DNA of 64,000 nucleotides, taken from Cryptococcus deneoformans JEC21. Lineage: Eukaryota > Basidiomycota > Tremellomycetes > Tremellales > Cryptococcaceae. The DNA lies in contig NC_006684.1 of assembly GCF_000091045.1 (NCBI RefSeq), positions 1,175,001-1,239,000 of the forward strand. The letters run 5' to 3'. This document shows positions 49,083-61,151 of the stretch, one piece after another (within the stretch, counting starts at the first letter, position 1; every line of letters starts with the position of its first letter). The notes under the pieces are model-generated. The model made no database searches. It saw only the letters and a program-made list of their open reading frames with translations, and was not told where the DNA came from. The position numbers and the translations under genes were made by a program.

Positions 49083-50387
49083 ATGTCCATCCCCACAGAG
49101 AAGCCTGCTGGGCCGAGCGCATTCACACCGTACCTCGATGCTGTCGCCAACGTCTTCCACCCCGTTTCCGGCCCTGTCTTGAACACTTATGCCAAATTCC
49201 ACGGCTGGAAGGAGAATATGGGTTTGGTCCAGCCCGGTACCGTGGAAAACTTGACCAGGGATGCGCAGCGTGAGTTTAGGGGGAACAGGGAGAAAAAAAT
49301 GGCCCGGAACGGCTGACAATGGCGGCAGAGGTGCAACTCGCCAACTGGATGTTTGACGGTGCCAGAGCAGATGTGGCTAAGGTCATTTCTGGTAATCCCG
49401 CCTTCCAGTTGACACATTCCTTCTCTCTCGGATCCACCACCCGGCCCGCTGCTTACAATTTTGGTGTCATCTTTGCTAATGCCAAGGTGCGTCGAGAGAC
49501 AAGGGGAAAAAGGAAGACGATGGAAAACTAATTTGCCGCAGACCTTCTTACAAGGTGGTCTTGACGGTAGCGGCTCTTTGACCATGCGTGCCAACCAAAC
49601 TTGGTCCGCCCGAGACCTCTCCAAGATCCAGGCTCAGGTTACCGACAAACCCGGCCACACCATGGTTCAGTTCGAACATGACCACATTGGAGACCACTAC
49701 ACCTTCTCCTGGAAATCCATCAACCCCAACCTCCTTGACTTTACCGGTATCCACATGGCTTCCCTCCTTCACTCCGTCTCTCCCCGACTTTCCCTTGGTT
49801 TCGAGACTGTGATCCAATATCCCGAACCCGCCATCCTCCAGACCGCAACCTCTTACGTCGCCAAGCTGACCTCCTTGCCCAACCCCGTTGCAGCCCTTAC
49901 CCCTACCACCCCTGGCCTTCCTTCCCCCTTCGTCCCCAGCTGGATAGCTACCGGCCATCTCCAACCTGATGGCAACGTCCAAGCTACTTATTACCAGAAG
50001 CTTTCCGACAAGGTTGACGTTGCCCTTGACTTCCAGACCATCCTCCGACCGCAGTCCATGTTGGGCCCTGCCAAGAGGGAGGCTCTGACAACTTTGGCTG
50101 CCAAGTACGACTTCAGAATGGCTACTTTCAGGGGACAGATTGACAGCGCGGGCAAAGTTGGCATGTACCTCGAACAGAGGTTCACTCCTGCTTTCGCCTT
50201 CCTTGTTGCCGGAGAGATTGACCACGCCAAAGTATGTTTTTTTTTTTACTTGTTTTCTTTTTTTCCTTATGAAGACAGCTGACGCATTGAGCAGAACGCC
50301 TCCAAGTTTGGTGTTGGCATTATGATTGAGTCCTCTACGATGACCCAGGAGGAGATGATTGCCGCCGGCATGTTGACCCCTGTGTAA
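49083..50387 (+). CDS. TOM40: Mitochondrial outer membrane translocase Tom40
   Basis: Four exons (49083-49269, 49329-49486, 49542-50231, 50295-50387) encode 375 residues. Tom40 is the beta-barrel pore through which nearly all mitochondrial precursors enter. Family features include the N-terminal NTYAKFHGWKENMGLVQPGT segment, then FQLTHSFSLGS and alternating-polarity strands through WIATGHLQPDGNVQATYYQK and FRMATFRGQID, ending with a last strand KFGVGIMIESST (beta-signal-like). The length matches fungal Tom40. All introns are in phase. Confidence 0.93.
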
Positions 50388-50800
50388 ATTGTTAGAGGTT
50401 CAGGCTCGAGTGTGATGAGACGGAGGACGTCTAGGGAATGCGGTGGTATGACAGCTAAATCTGTTGAAGGGTTTTGAAGGACGTAGCATGTGAGGAGAGA
50501 AAGAAGGATAATGAAATAGGAGGGTAATGAGCGGGTGATAATGGTTGTGTTTCTTAGCTCTGGTGAAAATTGTGAAATCTATTAGAGGAGAGGAGAGAGT
50601 GAGGAAGCCGCGAAATCAGTTCAATTTTTGATTAACAGTTTGGGCTTTTACACATTACCTGTATCAACGCACGCATGGATCACCTTTCAAGGATCGTGAT
50701 TTGTACTTGATAGAAGGATTCTGGAGAAAGCTGGCAGTGATGACATGATGACATGATGAGCTATTACAACTGATTATAAGATTGATACAACGTTTGATTT
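50388..50800. other. Convergent 3' region of TOM40 and RAD17
   Basis: Contains the two 3' untranslated regions in opposite orientation. A tgatgacatgatgacatgatgag tandem stretch lies near 50740. No gene seen. Confidence 0.45.
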
Positions 50801-53780
50801 CTAGTCCCAGTCGACAATATCATCGTCCACCAAATAATCCTCTTCCCCTTCGTCGTCTTCCACGCCCTCATCGTCCCAAACACTCTCTCCAAGGTGCTCA
50901 TGACCTCTCACATCTCCCACCCCGTTATCGCCCGCCATCGTAGCCTCTAGATTCTCCCCTTCATCCTCGCCTAGCTCTGCCTTCGCTGTGAGTTCATCTT
51001 GAGTTAATGAGATGCAAAACTGAGTTAGAGGGGTATATGGCGGAAGTACTAAAGGCTGAGCAGAGGGAGGGAGGAGGGGGTCTGTCGAGAAGTGACGTTA
51101 TTTACAGATGTTGTGCGAGGGTACGGAAAGAGACAAAACATACAATTGGAGAGAGACTGTATTTTAACCATCATTGGCACCATCTCACACGCCATCGCTC
51201 TCTTGCCTACCAGCCCGCCCCAGGCAGCTGCCTCACGATTGTTGGCTACTGTGCCTTTCTTCTCCAAATATCGTCCCACCCCTTCCAAAGCAAGCTGGTT
51301 ATCTCGACCTTGGGCGAAGGCTTTGAAGAATTGAGGTTTTAATACTTTTTGATGATTACGAGTAACAGGTGAAGGAAGGGCAAGGTGTATACCACGGATG
51401 GTCAAGTAGAGGGAGTACGCGATTGATTGCGGCGAAGAATGCCACTGTGCGATTCCGTGGTCAACAATTAAAACCGGAATTCCTGTAAAACTCGCTTACA
51501 ATGTCATCATCGGTACGCATCACATCAGCCACACAGAGATAGTCCATCCCCTCAGCCACTTGTTCGATGTCAGTACAAAATGAGGGGAAGGTTTGGTGAG
51601 TCCAAAGAGCAAAAGAAGATGCGTCGATAGGTATACTCGGTATAAAATCCTTTGCTTTTCAGTCAGCATGCATTTGAATGACTAGTCGAACCAGCGTACC
51701 TCCATCTGAACAAGCGCTTTTCGGCGGGTGTATCCAGACAAATGCTGTGGTAAGGGGTCGTCTGGCGGTAATTGGCGAATGGCTGAGAGAACTTCTTGAT
51801 CTTCATCTTTCCCTTCATCTGGGTCACCGAGGCCTGCCCGTTGTCAGTCCATCGTATTGCAGATCTTGTTTTCACGCTTACGTTTATTATAGAATACTTT
51901 ACCAAGTGCGTGAAATAAATTGAGTGATTGCTCTTTCCGTGTAACAGCATCCAGTCTGGTACATCATCAGCTCTTTCATTCCCCGTTCGTTATCGGTTTA
52001 TCGGTAATACGCACACAGCTCTTAGCTCGAAGCTCACATCCAACTTTGCTCCTCTCCCACCCATACTCCCGCGCCCCTTGCCTCTGCCTTTCGCAGAAGC
52101 AACTTCCTCTTCTCTTTCTTTTCGTTTCTTCCCAACTTTATCCTTGTCTCCATGTTTCCGTCCACCACACAATAGTTGTAGAGAATTTATAGCCGACCTG
52201 AGGTCACCATTCGAAGATTGTGCGATCAGCTGAAGTGTGGCTTTTACAGGGCGTTGCGCTGGGGGAAGAGGGGTGAGAGAGATCACACGGTTGAGAGCTT
52301 TGAGGATGAAAGTTGGTGCAACAGGTATGAAGCTAACAGGTTTTTTTTATTAGCTCCTGCCCTCGAAGGAATGGAAGTTGCGACTTGCTCTATTTCCTGG
52401 CACCATGGTCCGTTCTTAACATCTTTCCCAACAAGGTCCACCGCTCCTTCTCTCCCGCCTTTATCTCTATCCATCCAGCTCTCTTCAGCTCTTCCCCCTG
52501 ACCCTGCATCACTGTGTATAATGATCATGGGACAAGAAGAGTGAGTAAAAGTTTGACAAAATGTCAGGAGAGCCTCATGAAAAGCATCTCGAGTAGGCAG
52601 ATGAGTCAGATTCGGTAAAGCGGTCAGTAGGATGAGTCGAGGTCTAGACTGGGAGACCGATCGAGAAGAGGAAGATAAAGGCGATTGGGAGAGGTTCAAG
52701 GATGGATAAGAGTTACGAGACAGGAAGGAAGAGAATTTAGATATTGAGGATTCGCGCTCTGGGGCGAGGAATCAGCGGTTGAATGTTGACATACGACAGG
52801 CGTACCTATGCCAGTCCCTAGGCTCCATTCCTCAACGCTTTCTCCCCATTCAATGATATCCACTCCCATCTGTTCTGCCAGCAATCTGACTGTAGTCGTC
52901 TTGCCGCCCCCAGCTGGTCCCGTCATGAGTAGTATCCGCTGTCATCGAAAGTTAACCATAATCTTGAATGCAAACGCCAAATACGGACCCTATACTTTCG
53001 TAACTTGTCACGTGTAGGGAGAGGAGGTGGTTGCACATCAGCAGGATATCCATAAAGTGACTCGTGAAGCCACCCCTTGACTTTCTGTATTCGAGCTTTA
53101 CCTGGGGCCAGATCCGCCTGCGGTGATGTTTAGATAGTGGTACAATAAACCTTTCCAAAAACTTACTTCAACCGTTGGGGCATAAAGATCGGCCCACATC
53201 TGTGCTGTATCCCTCTTCTCTTCCTTCCTCGCAGATTGCGCTGGCTCCGACTCTTTCCTTGTCACCTTTGCTTGACGCTCCTCCTCTTCGTCACTGCTGA
53301 GCACCTCAATAACCTCTGGACCTTTGCCCTTGCCCTTTACTTTGGTACTAGGGATTTTTACTGCCTTTGAGCTGCTACTTGTCTCTGGCGCCTTGCGAAA
53401 CGAGCCCATCTTGACTGGGGATACAGATCTTGAAGGCGGCGGCATGAGTTTACGGTCTTGCTCCTTTTTGTTTGACCCCGAGCCATGAGATTTGAAGTTG
53501 AGCGACGCTTGAAACTATCCACATGTTATGAGATATATTTGGAGGACGCATATACTGCCATGCTTACAGAGCTCAAGCTTCCCATCTTTTTCATTGGCTT
53601 TGAAGACCCCGCAGATGCGGATGCTAAGGACGACATTGTTGAGCCTTTAGAGCCGCTACTGTCAGTCCTCTTGAGGCTCCTGTCGCTTGACTGGCTCATG
53701 ATGGCCTCGTAAGCTTGCGATTCGGTCTTGATGTGCCGTTCGCCAGCTGTTTTGTTGCTGAGTGGAAGTGAAGAATGCAT
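50801..53780 (-). CDS. RAD17: DNA-damage checkpoint clamp loader RAD17
   Basis: Eleven exons (53780-53568, 53514-53167, 53117-52989, 52938-52806, 52758-52389, 52332-52015, 51955-51882, 51833-51700, 51649-51500, 51444-51144, 51081-50801) encode 816 residues. Rad17 (budding yeast Rad24) loads the 9-1-1 clamp with Rfc2-5. Walker A GPAGGGKT is at 237-244, preceded by KVKGWLHESLYG. Later blocks fit: RPRLILLTALPNL, FIPVAPTFILKALNRV, SSNGDLRSAINSLQ and REQ-type KEQSLNLFHALGKVFYNKR. The C-terminus is highly acidic and ends IVDWD. One intron is GC-AG. The start at 53780 is the first ATG; a later Met (MSQSSDRS) is possible. Confidence 0.93.
52333..52388 (-). other. GC-AG intron in RAD17
   Basis: The minus strand reads GA then donor GCAAGTCG, and the acceptor is CTGTTAG. 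Only this GC donor keeps the frame, giving EIDFIPVAPT across the junction, as expected for the family. It is 56 nt. Confidence 0.7.
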
Positions 53781-54614
53781 TCAATAGTAAAATCGGTCGC
53801 GGAATTGCTTGTCACCCACCACCACCACGCGCGGTCCACATTCTCAATCGTCGCCCGGCCATCTGCCGCATTCAGCGTTCCTTCGCTCGTCATTCTGGTT
53901 TACACCTTTGAATCCCACAGTCTGCCTTTTCTCAATCAGCTCCAAAGGGTTACCAGCACAACTAGTGGTCATACTGCCTGAGCAGCGCACTAATTCTGCC
54001 GAACGAAAAAGAAACATTGCTCACCAAACTGCGGGACATCCATACCTATGGTGCGTTAGCCCAATCTTCTTCACATCCTCAATGGCTGACTTGTACGCCC
54101 ATAGTCTGCCTTGTTCAACTTTCAGTCGCTTCTCCTTGTCCTTCTCCTCCTTATATGCACGTGCACATACGTTCGCGGGACTGCTCCTAGTTTGGTTGAC
54201 CGGAATCGAGAAGGGTAAGTCTTGATTGTTTTTGCTTCAGTTTCGCATGATTGACCGTTGTCTAGATTCCTTGGGCTGTTCTTCAAGTGTGCTAGGATAG
54301 GAGAGCGGTTATCACCCTATGTTTCTCTGGCGTGCATAGCAATGGCGGTCACTATAATTTTGGGATCATGATCCTTTATTGGGCAACGATAGACCGAGTA
54401 TACTTGTATGTAACTGATAACCTCCTCTTTCGTTCGGACGGGAGGGTCAGGCAAGTGTCCTGATCTATGTTGGTATACTCACATCCCTCCAGCTCCCTTG
54501 CCAGTTACCGAGACATCGCCAACTCGAAGTTCACGATACATAATGACTATGCTAATGATAGGATACCGAAAGTGACACTACTGCTATACATACATTTCCC
54601 TTTCCAATCTTCTT
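53781..54614. other. Intergenic RAD17 promoter, gene content unclear
   Basis: 834 bp between the RAD17 start and the stop of the eIF4E-domain gene. On the plus strand a small two-exon frame is possible: 54082-54214 plus 54266-54300 with a GTAAGT donor and TCTAG acceptor, 55 residues with one hydrophobic stretch ([14 protein letters not shown]). It matches no family I know. The upstream stretch also reads as LPNEKETLLTKLRDIHTY in another frame but lacks an ATG. I leave it unassigned. Confidence 0.3.
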
Positions 54615-57600
54615 TCAAGGTCTCCCGAAGGGTTTGTAAGGGAATAGCCTGATTTGCGGGAAGCATCTTGAGAAATGGGTATATACGCTGTCTACCCACA
54701 TCGGGTCGGGGCCATCCTCGCCTCCCAGCCAGATCTCAAGTCTGGTCATCTTTCGACGAGAGATAGCGACGCCACAAATGATCGATTTGGCCCTTGCTCC
54801 AGATGGGGATGGAACGGCATCAGAGAGGGACCCGCCTATAAGGAGCAGACAGATATCGAGAAAGACGTTGTCCATCTGACTCGTTTGTTTGTTAGAGTGA
54901 TAAAGCAGGGTAAGTTGGAAGACTTACCAAGGCAGCATCTCCCGCCATCATGAACTTCCCTCCTTTTCCACACATTTTGTCTTCCCACATTGGCTTGATA
55001 TCATCAGCGAACAAGTGTAGATTTGTATCGTCATTCATCAAGTCGGCACCCAACCCTGCTCCTCCTTGCATTGACATACCCCTCGGCTCAATCTCTCTTC
55101 CCTTTGTTTCCGCAATGGCCCGCCGCAACGCCTTCCACCCTCCAAAGAACTCCTCAAGGTCAGTTGCGTTGAAGACGGTGACAAGGCCAGAGTTGTATTC
55201 GTGGGCGCTCTGGAGGTGCAAACGATGTTTATGTTGTCCTTTCTCGGATGTGTCGGAGTAATACATGGTCCAGGAACGGTCAAGGGGGAATGACTGGGGT
55301 AGGGGGCCTATCCTTGCTTTCTCGGGAGATGTTGGAAGAGAAAGTGGCCTTGAGAAATTGAGGCCGGTATTCATCGAAGAAGATTGAGACGCAAAGTTGG
55401 AGTGAGGCCTACCCGAACTGAAAGTGATCTCGACCATGTGCTGGTAACCAGGCAAAGGTCGCGATTTTTGCTTTTCAGGAGAAGACTGGGCCGAATACGA
55501 CTGCCGAGGATGGCCTGTGCCCCAAGAGTTGTTGCGCCGCAGAGAAGTCAAAGTTAATCGATCTTGTTGACAATCGTTATACGAAGGAGGAACTTCAATT
55601 GGCACGGGAGTAGACATCGTTCTTTCCAAAACTACAGGTCTAGGTGTATTATCATCCTTTGATTCCACCCTGACTGGTTGATCTCGTCTCTCTACTAAGA
55701 AAATTGGCTTTGCGGGGGAAGGATGATTTCCCTCAGGTTGATTGAAATCTTGAGAAGTGGGTGAAGTTATAACAGCGTCAGAGTTACGACGAGAGTTTGA
55801 AAGCTCGGAGGGAATGCGATAGATAGTAGTCGGCTGCTCCCTTATCACCGGCGAAGTCTCAGAGCTTTCCCTATCGGGGCTGGTAGGCTCAACCTTGGGC
55901 GAACCACGGCTGTCAACTGTTGGATCCTCTGCTTCATTTATATGCGTGACAGACAGCGATTCTCGAGCTTCGGGCATAGTCTGAAGACCTTCTTGCCTAG
56001 ACTCCTCTAGCGACTCCTCTTCGCATTCCTCTATCACTGCCAGACCTTCTTGAGAGGCTGGAACCTCATCCTCTTGCTTTTGATCAGTATCGTTCACGCT
56101 CACCACGTTAGCCCAGTCATCGAAAGGAGCAAACGTCCTGATTTTACCGGCGGTAGATCCGAACTTTCGCTTTGAAATCTCATCAGGCGAAGCGGGAACG
56201 CTCAAAGGAGTTGTGGGTGTACCGGTTGAATACTCGTATGAAAGACTGGCAGCAAACGCGACTAGGTCGTCCTCAGCAGGGTTTTCAAAGTTGGTGATGG
56301 TTACGACGAGTTTATTTTCGACCTGCTTCTCAGATACGAGCTCTTCTGGATTGACTTGTCAACACAGAGGCTTTGTGATGGGTAGCAACTTACTCTCACA
56401 CCTCTTGGTCTCATCCCCGTTGGTTGGTGGAGGAGTTGGAAGCCTTTCTTCATGAGCGCTTAGGGGAGTTGTAAGTTTTTCGTACGTTGTGACTGATTCG
56501 GCGCTGGGGCTGAATAGGGCACCTTCCACAGCCTCCGAAAGCGTTTCTGCCATTCCTTTGACGGCAGGCCACCCAACATCTTCCTTCACCGCCATCTGGA
56601 TCACGCCTTCTTCTTCATCCTGTTCTATTGGCTCTTCCTGGTACTTCGCAGAAGCAGCTTGCTTTTCCTTCTTCTTCTCTTTCTCCCTTTCCTTCTTCTT
56701 AGCATTCTTCCTTTTCTTTCTTTCGCTTATCACACCGTTTTCAGACCTCAGGTCTCCTTCAGATTCAAGGTGAAATGAAGAGGCGGGGGTTTTGTTTGAT
56801 GTTGTATCCCCTTCGGCACCTCTCGGTGTGAGCATTTGTCCGGATCCATAGAAGGCATGCAGACGGTCCGAAGGGCTTTGTTGTCCCAGGTCAACTCCCA
56901 GCTCAGACATTCCTTCTGAGAAAGACTGTAACGGCCCATGACGGACATGATGATGATGGTTCTGGCCGTATGCATCTAGTATAACGCCTCCTGGTCTCAA
57001 TACAGCCGGGTCATGTTGGTTCTTCATTGTCGTTTGCCCATTTGCTTTCACCTTTTCTTCATGCAGCTTGACCCGAGCCTTATATTCCTCCATCAGCATA
57101 TTCTCTACCTCTTCCGAGCTCATATTCTTATTGAATAAGATAGAGGGGTCGAATGGGACAGGGCTGGCTTCGAACAGGTTGACGACATGATCAATTTCCT
57201 TGGGTGACATTGAGGAGCTGACGAAGTTGCGCAACTGAAGCGGGAGTTGAGCGGTCTCCGACAATGAACTGTCTTGGTGAGGTCGGCTGTGAGTTAAAGA
57301 AAGAGCTGGATGGGCGAAAGAAGCCACTGAAGGTGGAGTACCAGGCTCGGTGGGGGTGAGCTCCAATGATGGCTGGGAGTGAGAACGCATAGCATACTTA
57401 TCGTATTCGGCTCGAGGATCTTGGTATCGGGCAGGAGTCAACTCAAAAGGCTGAACTGTCTGAGCAGGCTCGGCTGGAGGGGTAATGAATGGACTTGGAA
57501 GGATACTCGGAGTTGGAATGGGGTCGTTCTCGAGGACAGGAGATTCTGATGCTGGCTGACGAGACTTCCTTTGCGTCTTTTTATTCTTTGCGGAGCCCCT

Positions 57601-57615
57601 TCTTTTGAGGGGCAT
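54615..57615 (-). CDS. Large protein with C-terminal eIF4E-like domain
   Basis: Three exons (57615-56394, 56345-54928, 54875-54615) encode 966 residues. The first ~759 residues are low complexity: Ser/Pro-rich, with a Lys/Glu coiled segment near 320-345 and acidic patches. Residues ~760-966 follow the eIF4E fold: FPLDRSWTMYYSD, LEEFFGGWKALRRAI, the IKPMWED cap-pocket motif (Trp861, Glu862), FLDICLLLIGGSL, and a final strand with MTRLEIWLGG. The position equal to human Trp56 is not aromatic here (EKGQHKHRL), and Trp73 is Phe, so cap and partner binding may differ. The start at 57615 is the first ATG. The closest known class may be eIF4E2/eIF4E3-like regulators. Confidence 0.85.
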
Positions 57616-57893
57616 AGTGGCGATACCTGTAGGGATGAGAATATCAGAGGGATGCGTGGAAAGAAGGAAGAAGGAAGAAGAAAGAAAGTTATGGAAAGCC
57701 ACGGTAGGATTTTATATGTCACAAAGGAAGATGACTTCATCTGATGGTACCAAAGTCAAACGCGCTAGACACACCGAGCTGTGGTCCGTGCCCCCTCGTC
57801 AGCCTTCGGATGTAAGCGGTGCGCTTGGCAATAGTGTCTTCTGCTATATTTGGTACATTCAATGAAATTTGCTAGTTTACTATCTTATCGTTC
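57616..57893. other. Intergenic, eIF4E-like promoter
   Basis: Upstream region of the eIF4E-domain gene and 3' end of the peptidase gene, both minus strand. No other gene. Confidence 0.4.
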
Positions 57894-60800
57894 TTACCAC
57901 AGCTCGCACTGTTCCTCCTTAGGAGGGTTCATCTGTGCCCCGTAAGCGCCAATCACTTATGGCATATGAAAGTACTTACACGGCTGCCCGTTTTGCAACC
58001 CCAGGCCTCATGGAACGCCTCCAGGTTCCTCAACGTACCCACAGCCCTCCAATAAGGAGGAGAGTGAGGATCGGTCCTAATCCTTGAGACGGCGGTGGCA
58101 GGTCGAGTAAGTTGAGCCCAGACACGTGCAAAGGCGAGGAAGAAGAGCTGGTCATCAGAGTAGTCAAGACCAGGGAGCCGTTCAGATGAGGGGCTGTCAG
58201 AGACAGAGTTCTTCCATGCAGTGTAGGCCTGCGCAAGACCAGAATCGGCAATGTCTATAAGTGCATTAGCTTAATACCGGGCGGGCAGAATTGAGACATA
58301 CCCTCTCCGTTGGTGAGCTATAGGATACTATGCGTCAGTAAACGGCGCCTCCCCTATTCCGATCACTCACGTTGCCGTTCACAAACACCTTCTTACCCTC
58401 GGCATCATATACCCAGTACTTGGAGTACTGCCTGGCAACACATTGCGCACGCTTTTCAAAGTCCTCTACAGTCTTTTTAGTCCACCAGTCCCTCAATCGT
58501 CCTTCCAATGCGCATCAGCATCCATATCCATACCTATGGGCACAAGATTGGACTGACCTTTCTCGTCGTATTGAGATCCAGAGTTGTCAAAGGCATGAGT
58601 CAGCTCGTGAGCAGCAACAGCTCCAAAAGCGCCGTATCGCAAGTGTGCAGGCCAAGAAAGAGAGTAGAAGGGGGGTTGAAGGATACCGGCAGGGAAAACA
58701 ATTTCACCGTCAGGAGGAGAGTAATAAGCGTTGACGGCTAGAAGCGAAAATCAGTTGGCACCACGAAAATGTGCAGTCAAGGCTTACTCTGAGGGTACAT
58801 CTACATTATTCATCAGCAATGACCTTCGATAGTTGGACTGAAAACCCACCTCCCAAGAGTCTCTATTTCTTCTCTTACCCAAGCCCAACCAAACTCTAGA
58901 CTCTTCCACCAAGGTAGACCGGAGCACATTGCCGAAGAAGTCCTCCTTATCTATGTTCACCCTAGCATACCAAGCTTCCAAGCTCTCAGGCTTGGTAGTG
59001 TCTGGGAAGAGAGGGTATCCAACCTTGGGGATGATAGCGTCCGCCTTTTTCTGAGCAGCAGCGGCAGACTCCTCATCCATCCATGAGATGTGAGGAAGCT
59101 TGGCGTGGAAAGCAGAAACGATGGATCGGATGATGCGCTCACCCTCAGACTTGGCCTCAGGGGAGAAGGCTTCGCGGACAAATTCACGACCGGCGATGAA
59201 ACCAACGATATCGTCAACCCAGGCCAAGCAAACATCCTGTCGATTCTCTTCAGTACCGGGTTTAATACCCTTCAGAACCTCTTGCAACCTTCTGACACTC
59301 TTCTTCACCTCAGTCTTGGGTCCGAGAGCGTCCGCGTAAGTCAACGCAAGACGAGTGACAAAGTAACCAGACAGAACCTCGTCAGGCGTCTGCTCGACCA
59401 GTCGCGTGACAGCTTTGAGATACGGAGGGTATGTCACAGTAATGTTCTCGGGGAAAGTCCTGGGAGCAAAAGCAGAGAGATATGTGGGGATATCGAGGAA
59501 GGGGAGCGCATCGGAAACGGCAGAGGTAGAGTAGGGGTTATAAGCGTAGTGAGGATTGAATAGGTATTCAGGGTCCGCGCCTGCCTTGACGAGATCCTTT
59601 TCAAATTTCAATACCTGACTTGCGACTTTGTCCATCCTCTTGTCGATTGGCTCACGAGAAGGAGGGCGACGGCGGTCGCCATCTTCATCATCGTCACCCT
59701 TTCCTGGCCAAGGCCAAGGCCATGAATCATCGCCTATCAACTCTTTATCCAGAGCGGCAAGGTCTTCCACCCATCCACGCCCCTCCATTTCGGCAGAAGT
59801 GCGCTGGGCTAACTCAGTGAGGATATCGCGGATGACAGAGTGATACAGGTCAAGAATAGGGGCTTCGTCATAGTACTCCTTTGAAGGAAGACCGCCTTCG
59901 GCCTGGTAGAGCCAGAGACTTTGGATTTGAGAGTCTTCACCTCCAGCATCGCCCTCAATCTCAAAGTTGATTAGGCCTTGAACACCTATGATAGTGTCAG
60001 AATAGAGAGCAATTTGTGATCAAAGAAAAAGTTACTTGCCTCGAGAATGGAGCCAGGCAAGGGTCTTGGTAAGCTTGTGTCTCCTCTCCACATCGGCCTT
60101 GTTAAGAGTGTGCTCGAGTTCCACTTTTTCCCTCTCAGCGCCAGGGGTTAAGACAGCCTTTTTGAGCTCTTTGATCTCTTCGACCTTTGTAGCGGCAGCA
60201 ACAAGCTCGTCTGGGAGCCTGTAAGACTCGTCATAGGCACCTTTGTAAGGCTCTGCGTCTGCGAGGGCATTGTCGATTTGAGAAGAGACATCAAACTCGC
60301 CAAAAATATCAAGAACATGCTCGACAAGGTCGATGAGGGGTTTCTCACCAATGTCGTTGAGAGTGTCCTGAGTATATATCAGATATGACGCAGGCTGGAT
60401 CCAATAACAATACGTACAATGTCCATGCAACTCGTATATACAGTCTTGAGCTTGGCGAGATTCCTTTCATCGACAGTAGCATCCTTACCAGGCTTCTCAT
60501 CCGGAATAGAGCCGAGCACTTTGAGGATTAACTTTTTGTTGTTGTCCGAAACTTCGTTGAAGGCTCCGTACAAGCCTCGGTCCTCCGGAATAGAGTTGGA
60601 TTCCTGCCAACCACCAGTGGCAAACTGGTAGAAATCATCACAAGGATCTGCAGAAGTGTTGAGGGCCGAGAGGATAGAGGCAGCGAGTTTAACACATTCG
60701 GGGGTGAGGCAGACGGACTAAAGGAAGTCAGCATCGGCGGATAGAAATGCAGCACACCGGGAAGCTTACAGGTGCAGGAGTCCCCGTAGGCTGACCAATA

Positions 60801-61151
60801 TGAGTAGTAGTCGCTGTAGCAGTCTCAGTTTGGGTATCAGTCTTGGTCTCGGTTAATGTTGCCCAGCCGCCGCCACCACCACTGTGGTGTTTGCCCTTCT
60901 CCTTCTTGTAAGAGGTTTCAGCGCCAGCAAACAGACCAATAAAAAGACTGGCCAAAAGTAAGAAAAGGACGGCAATAGCCGCTAGAGCCTTTTCTCTGGT
61001 TGTCTTGGGGCGAGAAAAGGCTGAAGATGTTGCGTGGGTCTGAGAATTGAGGAGAGGGGCACTCTCTAACAAGAAACGTCAGACAGTCACGGGTGCCAGA
61101 GGGAAATTTGGTTGACAGACCTTCGTCAGTAGAAGCCCGTGGCTCTGCCAT
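57894..61151 (-). CDS. M13-family zinc metallopeptidase (neprilysin-like)
   Basis: Eleven exons (61151-61121, 61065-60770, 60717-60418, 60367-60040, 59985-58850, 58800-58788, 58737-58558, 58501-58371, 58317-58302, 58254-57980, 57932-57894) encode 914 residues. A type II membrane protein: short cytosolic tail, transmembrane helix at 37-58, Thr-rich stalk, then the ectodomain starting [12 protein letters not shown]. The zinc site is HELTH at 745-749 with the third ligand in GEDIAD. NAYYSP before it and the C-terminal CELW end (C-x-x-W) are M13 hallmarks. Two exons are 13 and 16 nt and one intron is GC-AG. Probable role in cell-surface or secreted peptide processing. Confidence 0.95.
59986..60039 (-). 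other. GC-AG intron in the M13 peptidase
   Basis: The donor reads GCAAGTAAC on the minus strand, after codon start G; the acceptor is ATCATAG. Joining gives [15 protein letters not shown] in frame, while the alternative GTAACT donor two codons later breaks the frame. 54 nt. Confidence 0.7.

Noticed and set aside
49548..50225. 226-codon open frame on the minus strand
   Set aside because: It lies wholly antisense to the large Tom40 exon and has no family motif; codon bias of Tom40 explains the open antisense frame.
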